Assembly (NCBI GenBank): GCA_029204225.1
Contig: CM055104.1
Coordinates: 25,931,285 to 25,995,284 of the forward strand
Direction of reading: 5' to 3'
DNA from: Diphasiastrum complanatum
Lineage: Eukaryota; Streptophyta; Lycopodiopsida; Lycopodiales; Lycopodiaceae
Length of the DNA: 64,000 bases
Positions within the stretch are counted from its first letter, which is position 1; every line of letters starts with the position of its first letter. A program made the translations under genes and the position numbers. The notes under the pieces were generated by a model. It made no database searches. It saw nothing but the letters and a program-made list of their open reading frames with translations, and was not told the origin of the DNA. Positions 1-14,843 of the stretch are shown one piece after another.

Positions 1-1688
1 TCAAGTACGCGTACTATTGTGGTTTTGCAAATTTCATTGATTTTATTTTTTTAGGCTTTCACTATTTTGTCTCAATGGGTTTGGATTAGGTTGCCTCGTT
101 TGAAGTTGATGCCTTGTTGGGATCAATGGGAAAAAGGCATGTATTTATTAACTTCAGTTGTTCTCCCTTGGATGCATGTCTTTTTTCTTTTTCTTTTTTT
201 TAGATCACATTGTTTCTTGTAATGAGGTCAGATGTTGTAATGCATATAAGACAAACAACAATTTTCTTCTTCTTAGTAGCATCAAGTGGTGGCTCCTTCC
301 ATTTGACAAGCATGTTAGATGTGTTCGACAAAGATACATTGGTATTGAAAACATCTTCTTTTGAAAGGATCTCTCATTCTAGATTTAACATTTTGGTAAG
401 CAAGATCCTCATTCCAAAGTTGTATAATGTGATTGTGTGCTGGCATTGACAATATTGTTGCCAAAGATGTTGGTTGGGATATGAAATTGTTATGTATCTT
501 CTCTCTTTTGTATCTAGATCTAAGTACCTAAGGGTTTGCTCATCAAAGTACTCTCCATCTTCTAAAGCCACAATAGCACACCAAGGAGGTAATTCTCATC
601 ACATATATTTGGTAAGGGCTCTTGTGGTACTCAAGCTATTTCTATCATATTTATACATTAATAATTTTGTTCTTATTTCTTAATTTGGCCCTTAACCTTC
701 CTATCATTCTCTGTGGGACTAGTAGTTGGTGATTGGTGAGTTGATTGCCTTCTTTATTCCAAATTCACGCTATCAGTGGTCGCTAAGGCCTCTATCTAGT
801 TTACCACCTCTACATATGAATCTCGGTGGACACCTGGGGGTTTTTCCTTTTTCATGTATTGAGGTTGGCCACCGATGGTGTAATCAATCATCTTCAGCTT
901 TGAATAATGGGCTTTGTGTCCCAAGTATTAGGATTTACATTACTAGCTCTCTTGAGATTGTCAAATGTGATATTTTCAAAGCCTCAATCATGCCTAACCT
1001 TGGCCAATTTCAGCTATGGTGTATAGATAATTCCATGACCATAAAGGTTATGAAAAATCGTAATCTAGCTATCTTCACGTGCACATGTCTACTATACCTA
1101 ATGATTTGACCTTGCGTTGGTCAATGAATTTAGTTAGCTGAAATGGTCTTAGACCCCACTTATGGTATAGTTTGGTTGAGAGAAAATTTACTCATGATCC
1201 TCCATCTATGACAAGTGCCATGTGCCAAATCCAGACCAATAGCGATTACAATAAAAGTAAAGCTAATAGCAATAGAAATATAAACCATACGCAAAGAAAG
1301 CTATAAACAAGAAGATCTCCATGGAATTATGTTAAGGATGGAAAAATGATTGCAAGACTGCATGGAGTAGAGCATGGATTTGTGTGGATAGGGCACATGA
1401 GACCTAGCAATGAAATCTCAAGGCTAACAAGCACAAGACCAAAAGATTCAATAGTTGATGTCTCTTCCCTAGTTATAGATAATGCTCTAACTTAACTAAA
1501 CATAACTATCTTGAGGGATATAACCATATCTACGCATTATTATGTGGAAGTAATTGAAATAGCCCTCAATAGTAGTCGTCTATTGGGTAGAATGCCATCT
1601 GCACATTCAAATTCTTCAATCCATTTTTTTTACAAAGATTGGCCATTTATCATTGGTAATATGAGGTTCCTCACACTGTGTTACGTAC
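1..1688. other. No recognisable gene
   Basis: Only short open frames with no familiar domain were seen here. Composition is AT-rich and ordinary. It may be old retroelement or unique intergenic sequence; nothing specific can be supported. Confidence 0.5.
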
Positions 1689-1689
1689 C

Positions 1690-2640
1690 TATATAACTAG
1701 CAGTGCTTCAGTAACCCCCATGTGCCCATTTAGTATCAGGGGGCTAAATGGCAAGTCACCCTTTGATAAGGGATACCCTTGGATAACAAAAGGTGCCTTT
1801 GAATTAAGGTACTTGAGTCCTTGGATAAGGGCATGAAGGTGTCTATGCCTTGGATGGAGGTACGGAACCTTGTGAGGTGTTAGGAGGACCTTACCATGGG
1901 TATTGGTCATTTTCCTAAACCTTGAGCCATGATCACATAATTGGCCTTGGGCCAAAGTTAGCCATCACATATGGGTCATGGGGACCTAGTAGGAGGGTGC
2001 ACCTACTAGGGTCCCTTGATGCCCCTAAAGAAACCAAGAAGTTATTAACCAAGAAACATAAGTTATGGAAGGTGTCTCTTGACATTCCACTAACTTGTGA
2101 GGCTCTTGGCCTTTCCTTTGCCTCTCCTCTTCTCATTGGCTTGTGAGGACATTCCCTAGTGCTTTGGAAAGAGTCACTTGCAATCTATAAGAGAGGGAGA
2201 GGCCGCTCAAAGGGAGGGAGATTTCTTGTATTGTTGCTTGCTTCTATTCCCTAGTGGAAGGCTAGAGTGTAGAGAGCATTGTTTTGGCTTGCTTACTCTT
2301 GTGAGGATCACCATCTTTGGTATGGGACTTAGATGTGGGTAGGATCTTCAGTATGCTTGTGTTTTTATGGTAGTGATTGTGGTGAAGCAAGGGGGTGCTA
2401 GATAGGCTTGCTTGTGCATGGATCTAGCTATGGTTGGGTGCTGAATTCTTGAGGCCATTTTGATTGTCTATTTTGGAAGGATCTTAGGGACATTGGAGGA
2501 GAGGCACCTTGGAGGGCTTTTTGGAGGCATTGGAGGGCATCAACTCAAAAGCTTGGAGGGCCGCTCTTCCTTGTTGTAAAAGTGGTATTCCAAAGTGGAA
2601 ATGGTAAATTCTAAACCCCTTTTTTGTTGCATAAAAATCT
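1690..2640 (+). repeat. LTR-like repeat, inverted copy at 11.8-12.2 kb
   Basis: Positions about 2,121-2,565 match 11,781-12,205 on the opposite strand over roughly 430-450 bp with small indels; both carry the motif pair CTATAAGAG/CTCTTATAG and a block about 'lightly varied' GGAGGGC repeats. The sequence lies upstream of a gypsy gag start at 3,154, so it could be the 5' LTR of that element. No convincing primer-binding site was found after it, so the LTR call is an inference from repetition, position and a TATA-like CTATAAGAG near 2,184. Confidence 0.45.
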
Positions 2641-3153
2641 GCCATCAAATTGTTGTGATAGTGTTTTGAAATAGCACCAATTTCTTGCTTCTAGAAAAAA
2701 AGAGGACTTTGTTTTGGTTAAGAGTTTGTACATTCATTCACTTCTTAACTTTTGGATTTAGAGAAGAAAGAGAAAGAATTGTTAGCAACTCTTACAAAAC
2801 AAATGTTAGCTCTCCATTCTACATTGCTAGAAACATAGATGAAACCATTTTGAAATTTGGTAGTTGTAAATGGAATTTTGCCATCAAATTTAGTAATGGT
2901 TCATTATGAGTGATGTTTTGGAAACTAAAAGAGGAATCCAACATGTAAATGAAAACTTGGATAAGTTTTGAGTCATTTTCATGTAAAGTTTTGAATTTTT
3001 TTTGGGGGTAAAGCTTGCGGTAAGCTTGGAATGAGCTTGTAATAAGAACATGCATTAGTTTACATTTAAGCATTCATAAGCCTATTGTCTTGTTCTAATC
3101 TTAGTTTTCTTTGTTGTTGCTTTGAATAGTAGGATCACAATCAAGACACTCCC

Positions 3154-3519
3154 ATGGATCAATCAACCTCTAATCCTACCTTTGATTTATCTAAGCCTGA
3201 TAGTGTGGCACAATCCCTACAACTTTTCTACCAACAAATTCAAGAGATAAACCAACAACTACATGAAGCTAATTTGAAGAATCAAGCTCTTGATTCTAAG
3301 TTGGCCAATCAACGAAAGCATGCAGTACCTCCTCCCGTTAAAGTGTATAAATGGGAAAAGAAAGAGAGGGGTCTACAAGTAGTAAATTCATTGCTTAATG
3401 TTTGGAATAAATATTTTGCTGTGAATATATTTTTTGAAAGTGAAAAAATCTCCATTGCTACTATGTTTTTGTATGGAAAAACGTTAGTATGGTGGGAGGA
3501 TTTTGTTGAAAAATTTTAA
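3154..3519 (+). pseudogene. Ty3/gypsy gag N-terminal fragment
   Basis: The reading frame begins at an ATG (MDQSTSNPTF...) and runs 121 codons. A glutamine-rich, coiled-coil-like N-terminus (residues about 20-55) is followed by the retrotransposon gag signature with a tryptophan pair (LVWWEDF) near the end, where a stop interrupts it. Gag forms the particle that packages element RNA. The normal gag C-terminus and zinc knuckle are not visible downstream. It sits between the LTR-like repeat and pol remnants on the same strand, which supports one decayed chromovirus-type element. Confidence 0.6.
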
Positions 3520-3729
3520 CGTTTATGCATGATTGGTTCTTAATAAAGATTAGTGCTAGTTTAAGTGTTGATGTTACTGGTATTAAACCTTTACTCTAAG
3601 CATGAACTTAATTCTTTGATGAAGAACACATAGTATAAATTTTATTTATGTTTTCACAAAAACTTAATTTGTTGCAATGATGAGATTCTTAAACATAATG
3701 CATGAACATACCTAGTGAGATGAGAACAC

Positions 3730-5157
3730 TCCTAAATTTGAAGCCCATAGTGAACTTAGGAAGGAATTCAATGATGTTTTTTTAGACCTTCCTGTAGGGT
3801 TACCACCTGAAAGGTCTGTAGATCACAAGATTGACCTTATACCAACACCCTTATAGGATGAGTGCATCGGAAGATCCTGAGGTACAAAGGCAATTGAGTA
3901 TCTAGAGAAAGGATGGATTAAACCTAGTAAGTCTCCTTGGGCATCACCAGTGGTTCTGGTCGCCAAGAAGGACGAGACTATAAGATTTTGCGCGGACTAT
4001 AAAAACTTGAACAAAGTTACAATTAAGAATAGGTATCCACTATCGCGAATGGATGACCTAATAGATTATTTTGGTGGTGCAAGGTACTTTACCAAGATAG
4101 ATCTTCAATCAGGGTATCATTAGATTTGCATTAAGGTAGAGGATATACTTAAGACGGGTTTTTGAACTCGGTTGGGACACTACGAATTTTGGTGCTTCCA
4201 TTTGGTTTGACCAATGCACCAACGATTTTCCAACAAATGATGAACGATTTGTTCGGCCATATTTGGGAAGATTCATGGTAGTGTTCTTGGATGATATCCT
4301 AGTTTTTAATAAGATGGTGGAGGAACATAAAGAGCATTTTAGGATTGTCTTTGACATCTTAAGAAGAGAAAAGCTCTTTGCCAAAGAGTCTAAGTGTAAT
4401 TTTTTTGCTAAAGAATTATCATACTTGAGGCATACGATTTTTGAACGTAAATAGAGGCCGATCGGATCCGGAGGGTTACTGAATGGCCAATTCTTACTAT
4501 AGTTCAAGAAATCAACTCATTCTTGGGTTTCATGGGATTTTTTCGTCGGCGTATACCCCAATTTGCTACGATGGCATTTCTCCTCACTCAAGCTTTGAAA
4601 GGCTTTAAGAAACTTAGCTAGAGGGCTAAGAGTCCACTAGTGGTGTGGACGGAGGATATGAGTAATAGTTTTTGAGTTGCTTAAGAAAAGTGTGACAACA
4701 ACACCAATTTTGATCATTGGCGATCTTATCCAATTTTTTGAAACATATTGACAACAAGTACTTTCTGGGGTTGATTCGAGTAAGCCAAATTCTTCAAATC
4801 AAGGAAATATTGAAATGGATTTTAATATATGGAATGAGATCTTGTTTTGTAAGGGCAAGGTATGTGTACCGGAAGATGACACAATTAGGGCCCAAATCCT
4901 GCATTAGTGTCATGATTGTCCATGTGTAGGACATCCGGGTATACAAAGAACACTTGACTTAGTTAGGCGGCACTTTTGGTGGCCTAAGATGAAAAGTCAA
5001 GTAAAGGCTTATATACTTAAACGTACTAAGTGTCAATTAAATAAAGCTAAAAGGCTAAAAGCTAGTGACCTACTAAATCCATTGGATATTCTTGCTGGAA
5101 AGTGGGAAAGTATTTCTAGTGATTTCACGTACAAGGAAGAACCATGATTCTATCACA
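3730..5157 (+). pseudogene. Ty3/gypsy pol remnant (RT, RNase H lost, integrase start)
   Basis: Reverse transcriptase blocks can be read in several frames: the [11 protein letters not shown] block near 3,925, the [16 protein letters not shown] block near 4,000, [11 protein letters not shown] near 4,090 followed by an in-frame stop, and the catalytic FLDDILVF at about 4,285. The integrase zinc finger HDCPCVGHPGIQR follows near 4,910 and the start of the core (GKWESIS) near 5,100. The polymerase copies element RNA into DNA and integrase inserts it. At least five stops or frameshifts are present, most of RNase H is missing, and the integrase core is cut at about 5,157 where unrelated sequence begins. 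It is non-functional. Confidence 0.8.
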
Positions 5158-5519
5158 ACTACATACATTGGCAATTTGCCATGCATATTGCCACGCACAT
5201 AAGACAGGGGTCAATTTGGAACTCGTCCGGTTTGCGTGGCAATTCACGTGGCAATCGCGTGGCAACTGACGCGTGGTAGAACCACGCCGGCAAATTCTCC
5301 GGCAACCAACAACCCGTCCGGCAAAGAATTCGCAAAAATTTCAAAAAAAATGAATTTTGTGGTTCTACCACGCATGGCAAATTTTTTTGCATTTTCTTTG
5401 AAAATTTACATTAACGTGGTTCTACCACACGTGGATGTACTACGCAAAATTTTTTGCACAAAAAAAAAGCGCACAAAATGAGATTTGTGTTTCTCAATGC
5501 GTCGATTTTTTTGTATTAT

Positions 5520-5679
<160 letters not shown>

Positions 5680-6278
5680 GTGGTTACACAACGTAGGTTA
5701 GCATTCAATTGATAGTATTTGTGGTTGATAGTTATGTTATGAGTCTTTGAATGTAAATTTTGTGAGATTAAGTGATGCATTCACATGTCATTTTATTAAA
5801 TGGTTTGTTAAATTGTGTGATAATTGAATCAACTCGATTTAGATAAACTTACACATCAAGAGAGAAAAGATAGTTATTGGTAATCTTTAATGGTTTGTCT
5901 TTGATTGATTAATTTGTAGAATAAAAAGGATGATGGCTTTTGAAAAGAAAGGGCTTTTGATGAAGACAAGCAAATGAGGTATGTCACATGTCTTCTTCAT
6001 AAGAATATTTTGTGATTTCATTTAAATAAATGGTTTGATAAATTTTGATGTTAATTTTGAAGTAAATGTTTTGTTCTTGATACTAGATTACACAAACTAT
6101 ATGTGAGTTACCTAAATTTTGTCTATAAAACTATGAACATTCTTATAACAAAACAAGATCTTAATACAATCATAGATGGTTCACAATAAATGAGTAAAAG
6201 TTAAAACAAACAATGCAATTATAGACAAGAATTGAAATGTACATTAACAATTGATAAACATAGATGGTGAACAAAAAT

Positions 6279-6281
<3 letters not shown>

Positions 6282-6338
<57 letters not shown>
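6282..6338. repeat. (AT)n microsatellite, ~57 bp
   Basis: A perfect TA/AT dinucleotide run, downstream of the stop codon of the minus-strand gene at 6,483. Confidence 0.98.
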
Positions 6339-6339
<1 letters not shown>

Positions 6340-6482
6340 CGATCCTTTGAAAAAAAAGTACATTAAGTTTTGTTTTTAAGAAAGGGCTTGAAACAAAATC
6401 CCTTTCTTCCTACTTGCTACATCAAAACTAAAAGGTAAATTAAAAAACATTAAACATTAAACTTTAATCAAACAAAGACTTC

Positions 6483-7624
6483 TTAATTGTCATCGTCCGA
6501 ATCTGAGCCTTGTGTAGAAGCTTGTCCTTCACTCTCACTTCCGGACATCTCCCCTTCTGCTTTCGCTTCACCGGCTTCTTCACCCGACCCCTCCTCTACA
6601 TAAGATGCCAAGCTTCTCTACACATCACAAAAAATAACAAAAGTCAATAACCAATAAGTAAAGTAAATGAAACTCATTAACAAGCAAAAAAAATTAATAA
6701 AAATGATTATTAAATAATAGAAGCAAATGAGACGAATGTAGCAAAAATTTACCATAGGATGAATGCCTTGTTGAGCAAGATGGTCCACCAAGGCATTGCA
6801 GCCTTGTTGGTGCCCAATCTTATATTCGGCATTAGTGTATTTTCTCCCAAAATCTCTTTGCTATACAAACATGAATACAATCATTTAGATACAAAATATG
6901 ATTAGTAATTAAAAACATTACTAAAATAATTATAATAAAATCAAACTAAAAAAGCAAAACTTACAAATTGGGCTTGTAAATTGGATTTTCCACCCGAGCC
7001 AAGGTGAGATTGGCCCAAGAGATTGATTCTTGATTTGGTCACTTTCCGTTGTTGTTTGAAGCGATCCGAATTCGAATGTTTGGACTCATGTATCACCTTT
7101 GCCCAATCTTTCTTTGAAGCCCATCCCGGCCTTTTTTTTTCCATTTTTTACATATCTTCGTAAGGATTGATGCTTATGACGAATATGTGTACACATATTC
7201 GTCAATGCCCACACCTCCCCAAATCTATTTGATTGAGGAAATTCACTATTCAAAAGCGCAAGTATCTTATTCTTGTCATCTTGGTTTTGTTGCTCCCAAG
7301 GAGTGAATAAGTTATGGCTAAAATATTTGAGAGCAAGGTCATGCATCCTATTGATGATGACGTTGCCTTTGGTATCCTTGATGATGGAGACATCATCTTC
7401 TAAAATATAAAACAAATTGGATGATTCCTCCGATGGGACATCCATCGAAGGATTACCTCTATTGGAATCGGGCTCCTCTTCAGAAAGACAAAGATGTTTC
7501 AGTCTTTGTCTCTCATCGGGAGATACGAACCATAAAAGTCCGCAATCCGATTGGAACCGGATCCTCGTCTTGCACTAGAAGAAGATCTTGGTCTTCTCCT
7601 AGAACCACTACCACTAGAAGACAT
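6483..7624 (-). CDS. Three-exon gene, TNPA-like candidate, frameshifted
   Basis: Exons read on the minus strand: 7,624-6,965, 6,860-6,753 and 6,617-6,483. Both introns have GT..AG ends (GTAAGT at the first donor) and both junctions keep phase 0, so the last part reads through to a stop. The start MSSSGSGSRRRPRSS is serine/arginine-rich; the middle includes a WASKKDWAKV segment and SHLGSGGKSNLQAQF; the end is an acidic serine tail (SESEGQASTQGSDSDDDN). The tryptophan plus G-G-K-S arrangement is reminiscent of the plant Ptta/En/Spm transposase family (PF03004), a weak resemblance. Two single-base slips in exon 1 (near 7,520 and at an A-run near 7,135) break the frame. If TNPA-like it would bind the GCGTGGCA-type repeats at the element edges. 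Function not established. Confidence 0.45.
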
Positions 7625-7742
7625 TGTGTGTGTAAAGAGGGAGAAAAGAGAGAGATAAAGGCTTAACAAATGTAAAGAAAAAAAACAGAGCTTGAGAAAA
7701 AAAGAAAGCTTGAGAAAGAGAGAGCTTAAGAAAAGTAAAATT

Positions 7743-7746
<4 letters not shown>

Positions 7747-7831
<85 letters not shown>
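7747..7831. repeat. Compound (TG)n(AG)n microsatellite
   Basis: TG run to 7,780 then AG run to 7,831, in the presumed 5' leader of the minus-strand gene. Confidence 0.97.
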
Positions 7832-7834
<3 letters not shown>

Positions 7835-7880
7835 ATGCTTAACAAATGAAAAGAGCTTGACAAAGACAGAGCTTAAAAAT

Positions 7881-8015
<135 letters not shown>

Positions 8016-8361
8016 ATCACTAACACAATGAAAGCAATCACTAACACAATGAAAGCAATAACACTATGCAAAAAACTAGTGAAGAAATGCGTTCAAAAAT
8101 GCCCTGTTTAAAGGATTTTTTGGATTCAAGTTTGCGTGGCACTACCACAACAATTTTTGCCATGCGTGGCACAGCCACGCGTGGCAAAAAAAAAATTATT
8201 TTTTAATGTCGTCGTACTCCGATGGCCTGCAAGATTACAAAATGCAAAAAAATTTGTGCCCACGGCCTACAAGGTGTCAAAATGTAACTGCGTGCAAAAA
8301 AAAAATCATTACTTTAGTTATTAAAAAAAAGGGTGAGAATTCATTTACAAAATATAAAAAT

Positions 8362-8416
8362 TTAAATGTCTTGTCTCATTCTTTTAAGGACAAGTGAAAG
8401 TGAGACAAGACATTTA
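8362..8416. repeat. Hairpin with 17-bp perfect stem
   Basis: TTAAATGTCTTGTCTCA at 8,362 is matched by its exact complement ending at 8,416, with about 20 bases between. It may be the core of a small MITE; no target duplication was identified. Confidence 0.8.
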
Positions 8417-8419
8417 ATG

Positions 8420-9269
8420 TTTTTATTTTAGAAGACAATTTTTAAAATAATAAGACATTAAATTTAAGTGATTTACAATATTATCTTAGAACTTATAAAA
8501 GAATAAAAAATAGTATGACATGTTTTAAGTTTTTTTGATTTTTTTGATGTCAGTGACATGTAAGAAAATTGTCGAGGAGCCGCGCACCCACCCGAGCCCA
8601 CCCGAGCCCGTGCGCCCACCTAAGTCTGTGGCTCGAAGTGGTCGCGACTATCTTTAAAAAAATAGCATGACTTCAAAAACTTTCAAAAGCAAAAACTTCA
8701 AAAACTCGAAAAACTTTCAAAATCTTCAAGCACCAACCTCTAAGTATCAAAAGCATCAAATGATCTTCAAAATCAAAGCTCCAAACATTACAACTAGTGA
8801 GGAAATTCTTCTAGAAAGTTAGAAACTACTACATCTATGTTCTAAAAAATAGTCCGACGGACTTGCAACTCTTCCTATAGCTAAACAATTATTGCATGCT
8901 TGATCCATAACATTCCCAATTTGCTTTGAGGCACACGCACAAATCCACGAGAAAGAGTTCCGGGACAGAGTTTCTAGTCCTGGAACATCCACGATCCGGA
9001 ACGGAGTCCTCCCGGATCGCGTTCCGTTGTGTAATAGATCCTAACACCACAATAGGGCAAACACTAACTGATCCACCAAACCTTGCCTACTCCCTGATAT
9101 GGAGCAAGCCCCTCCTAGCCCAATGTGAGGCCTGGTTGCATGCATACTGCCAAGTGTCAGCCATGTGGCATTGACGTGGCCGACTGCATGTCGGGACCCA
9201 ACGTAGGGACCTAGATCTCTAGTGAATGTGGAGACGAAGTCTATTAAATCTAGAAAGTTGTAGATTTCC
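8420..9269. other. No gene seen; small imperfect hairpin near 8,957
   Basis: AT-rich sequence with one GC-rich patch at 8,575-8,630. GTTCCGGGAC at about 8,957 pairs with GTCCTGGAAC at about 8,977 with one G-T mismatch. No coding signal was found. Confidence 0.5.
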
Positions 9270-9775
9270 CACATGATATGTAAGAATTGTTGCAGTTGGC
9301 ATGTGATATTATGCGTAGTGCTCATAACAGAGCTAGGCACTATGCCAATTTTAAGAGATGTCCCAAGATTTTTAAAGTTGATGATTGGGTATATCTTAGA
9401 AAATCTAAAAGATTATAGGACTATGCGTACTAGAAAGCATTATAATTTGTCTACTAGATCTTGTAGATCACTTCAGACTATTAAGAAAATTGTTTCTTTA
9501 GCTTACGAATTTGATTTGAGGACAAGTCGACTGCTCATTCAGTGTTTCATGTAAGCTGACATAAACTAAGTTTACATGAAGGTGATATAGTTGGATCTGA
9601 TGAGGATCTTACCCATTTGGAAGATTTATCACTTAGTGTATCTTTGGAACTTGAAAGAGTACTCAAGATCATAGGTAGCCAATTGAAAAATCTTTTTATC
9701 TCTGAGTGCTTGATTAGGTGGAAGGGTCGGATTGAGGATGATGATTCGTGGGAAAGAGTTGAAAGCATAAAGTAG
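9270..9775 (+). pseudogene. Gypsy pol 3' end with chromodomain
   Basis: Fragments read as the integrase C-terminal region (RARHYANFK, DDWVYLRKSKR) and then a chromodomain-like core: CLIRWKGRIEDDDSWERV near 9,710-9,765, ending at a TAG at 9,773. A chromodomain at the integrase C-terminus is a mark of the chromovirus branch of Ty3/gypsy and directs integration to chromatin. Several stops interrupt the frame. It is probably the far end of the same element whose pol is cut at 5,157; the integrase core between is not present. Confidence 0.7.
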
Positions 9776-9828
9776 ATCTGGGCCTACTTTTCACTTTTGA
9801 CGACAAACGTAGTTCCAGGGTGGAAGAA

Positions 9829-11452
<1,624 letters not shown>

Positions 11453-11780
11453 GCGCATGCGGCCAGAGAGGCACGGTGCACCAGACAGTCTCAAGGAAAT
11501 ATTTGAGAATATATCATGAAATATTCTATTCCTTCTCCCTCCTCATTTAATGCTCAGAAAAAAAAAATTCTTATTTTTTTGGGTTTCCTAAAATTTTTTT
11601 TTCACGGTTCCTATGAATTCTTCACGCGTACACAAATGTTTCATGGATCTCAAATTTTATAGACTCCAATTTGAATTTTTTTTTTTAAACCCCCCCTCTT
11701 TTCTATATAAGTTCCAATTGATTCATTTTCTTTTTTGAAATCCCATAGTTTTTTTGTGAGCTCGGATTTCAGTCCCATAG

Positions 11781-12205
11781 CTGCCCTCCAAGCTTTTGAG
11801 TTGATGTCCTCCAATGCCTCCAAAAAGCCCTCCAAGGTGCCTCTCCTCTAATGTCCCTACGATCCTCCCAAAGTAGACAATCAAAATGGTTTCAAGAATT
11901 CACCACCCAACCTCCATGCACAAGCAAGCCTATCTAGCACCCCTTTGCTTCACCACAATCACTACCATCACAAACACAAGCATACTCAAGATCCTACCCA
12001 CATCTAAGTCCCATACCAAAGATGGTGATCCTCACAAGAGTAAGCAAGCCAAAACAACGTTCTCTACACTCTAGCCTTCCACACAACAACACAAGAAATC
12101 TCCCTCCCTTTGGGTGCCCTCTCCCTCTCTTATAGATTGCAAATAAATCTCTCAAGGCACTAGAGAATGTCCTCACAAGCCAATGAGAAGAGGGGAGGGG
12201 AAAGC
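11781..12205 (-). repeat. Inverted copy of the 2.1-2.6 kb LTR-like repeat
   Basis: Matches 2,121-2,565 in reverse orientation, including the TATA-like block (here CTCTTATAG). The match ends near 12,205, very close to where element X sequence begins, so one probably truncated the other. Confidence 0.7.
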
Positions 12206-12224
12206 TTTCCAGTACACATAGTCC

Positions 12225-13327
12225 TAGAATCTTTTGGATTTTCTGTGCAACCAAAGGAAGAAAGCATTGATAGGGTTCTGCAAAGATGCCTTGGGAAAGA
12301 ACTTACTAAGGTTATTCATCATGAACCAGATTGCATGATCAAACCAAATACCTGAAGAGCTGCTTTTTCATTTATCACCACAACGACACTTGAAGAAGGG
12401 TCTTTTCCAATTCCATATACGGGCTTTGATGGAGATGCATACAATTGAGGCCAGTTTCAAACTGTCCTCTGACCTTGGCCCAGGTTTGCTTAGAAGAACA
12501 TCAAGAAGGCTCAAACTTATTCATTCGTATGATGGTATCAAAAGCAATAGGGGTCTTAAGAGAAGAGTTTCTATGCAGAGCGGCAAGTTTGTAGGTTTGT
12601 ACTTCTTTGTACGTAAGGTGAGTAAGCAAGAACCAAAGTTCAACATGTATGGGTGCAAGGAAGTTCATAGTTGGAGGGCTCCAGAGTATAAGGGAGGTGA
12701 GAGCAGATTTGAATACAATGATACAGATGGGAACCATAGGGACCTGGGGAGACAAAGGTGCATCATGGGTAGGAGGAGTGGTAATATCGGAAGAAGCAAT
12801 ACCATTCTCCTTTTCGAGAAATTCAAAGAGTTTCCTGAGGTGTGTGTTAAAAAACTTTTCTTCTTCCACAAATTTTTTCGCAAACGAAGCAATATTTTAC
12901 CAAAAAGGGCTTCCACAACAGCAAGAGGATATTTTTTGTTAACAAACTCAAGATGAATCTTAACCTAATCCAAAGTGCCAATAGAAGATCGACAAGACAT
13001 AAGACCCTATCTTCAAGCCAACAACGAGACAGATAGCACGATCAGTATTATTAGTAAAACCAAGCAAAGCAGTGGCCTTTTTTATGCAACATATCAAATT
13101 CTAAGCAAAATGGCTAGGAGGAAGAAGGGGCTCTCCGTAACCTAAGGCAACAACATCCTCAAACCAACCCAAGGACTGATCATAAAAAAAAGACCTTTGT
13201 TAGATGATGAATCATAAATAAAAGGTAAAGGTTTGAAACTACCCCAACCAAAGGATAGTTGGATTTACATCCTAAGGACACAGAGAGAGAGTTTAAAGCA
13301 TTTCACGTACTTCCTCTTGCTTAAGCA
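12225..13327 (-). pseudogene. Element X interior, copy A
   Basis: Unrecognised protein-like region, read right to left. It preserves the upstream part best (GWFEDVVALGYGEPL, IYDSSSNKG), then EEEKFFNTH and WSPPTMNFLAPIHVELW, and then in another frame the cysteine cluster KRPFFKCRCGDK. Relative to copies B and C it lacks 41 codons between LSP and QVPMVP, an in-frame 123 bp deletion, and keeps about 45 bp upstream that they lack. Its outer end is truncated against the LTR-like repeat at 12,205. No reverse transcriptase, integrase, protease or transposase motif is present. Confidence 0.6.
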
Positions 13328-14843
13328 AGACCAAACCCTTTGAAATCTTTATTCATAAGCCAACAAGGTACAATATAGCTGAAAAGAAAATACAGTAGAG
13401 TAAAACAACATAAAGCAGGACTCATTTCAAGACATCCAGCTGGTACTTGCCAGCATCCCACAACACAAAACCACGCGAGTTAGTGTGTGGGGAATACAGG
13501 TGTCAACGCTGAATGTCAGCTGTTATATGTCAGTTGTTATTGATGTACAAAATAAGCATTGCTACTTAACAACTTAGTTGTAGAATGAAATAATAATACT
13601 CCAATTTTCCCATTCATTGGTGATTTTTAACGATAGGCTAAGCCATCATATTACTGTATATACGTATCAAAATAGTGAAAGGACACTTGGTAAACATGTA
13701 CGAATAGTATTTTTGAAATGATTTTTAAAGTGAGCAAGGACACACGTACGACAATATTAGGGCAAATCCATGCCATACTAACCCATTGACCCACATGTGA
13801 GTCGTGTAATGGTGTCAAAATCCCTTGAGCAGATCCATGCTTTCCAAGAATGTACAAGCTCGATGACTAGTTTTAATTACTAGTATAAACTTGAAAGGGA
13901 AAACACCGTAATAAAACTTTTAAGAGCTGCTATGTTTTCTTTAAAAAAAGGAAAGAAATTTTGGCCTTATGGGCCAAAAATCGTAATGATAACCTGTCAT
14001 GGGTTAATTTAAGGGTTATCCAAAAATAATCTTGTAAGTAAACAGGCTCATACTTGGATGGTGTTGGAAGCGTAATCCTGCGAAGATGCCATGATGTAAT
14101 CGCTACTATTGTATCTTCAAGCATTACCACAACGCGACTAAATTGACGAGTTTGAAGCTATGAATGTCATACTTACTTTCAATGCCAAACAGTTTTTAGT
14201 TTCAACCATAATAATATATCAAAGTACAATAGGGAATGGTGGAACCCTCATCGATTGAATAGGAGCGAAGTGTGAGAGTACATACCTGTGATTTGTGAAA
14301 GTTCTTAATGCTTATCGAAAGATAAGAGTATGGTCGTGATAATGTAGACTACATGTGTGTGTCAAGGCATAGCTACAACTACGTAAGGCATTTATAGCAA
14401 TCATAGAGCTATGGTAGAAAGGATAGCAAATGAGTATCTTAATCAAATGAGTAGTAGTACTCTTAATCAAGAAGGTCAGTAAAAGCATGAGCAATAGCAT
14501 GATAGTAAGCACCATTCTATTGTAAACCATCATCTATTGAAAATATCCGTTGCGAAGCACTGGTGGATTGGATACTAAGCTACCAAATGCGGTATAATCC
14601 AATATACAAGTAAGTTGATGACAGGGTCCATCGCTGGTTTTTCAGCATACAACTATATGATGGTTCATCGTTGGTTATCCAACAAGTATCTATGTCAAAC
14701 ACATAGTGCAATGCAAATGTTACGTAGTTTATGAAGCAATACTGCTAACAATAGTATGCACTCAAGCAGAATGCCAGCGATCAGATGAATGTTTCTCAAT
14801 GCTTTTTGTGTACACACTAGCATGCAAGTCAGCGATAGTCGCT
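13328..14843 (-). repeat. Element X LTR-like repeat 1
   Basis: About 1.5 kb. In reverse it carries a TATA-box candidate of the family and ends with an AATAAA signal (GAATAAAG) followed by TTTGGTCTTG. It shares private indels with repeat 4 (an extra copy of ACATATAACAACTG-type sequence near 13,525 and GACAGGGTCC near 14,620), showing the two are palindromic counterparts. Confidence 0.75.
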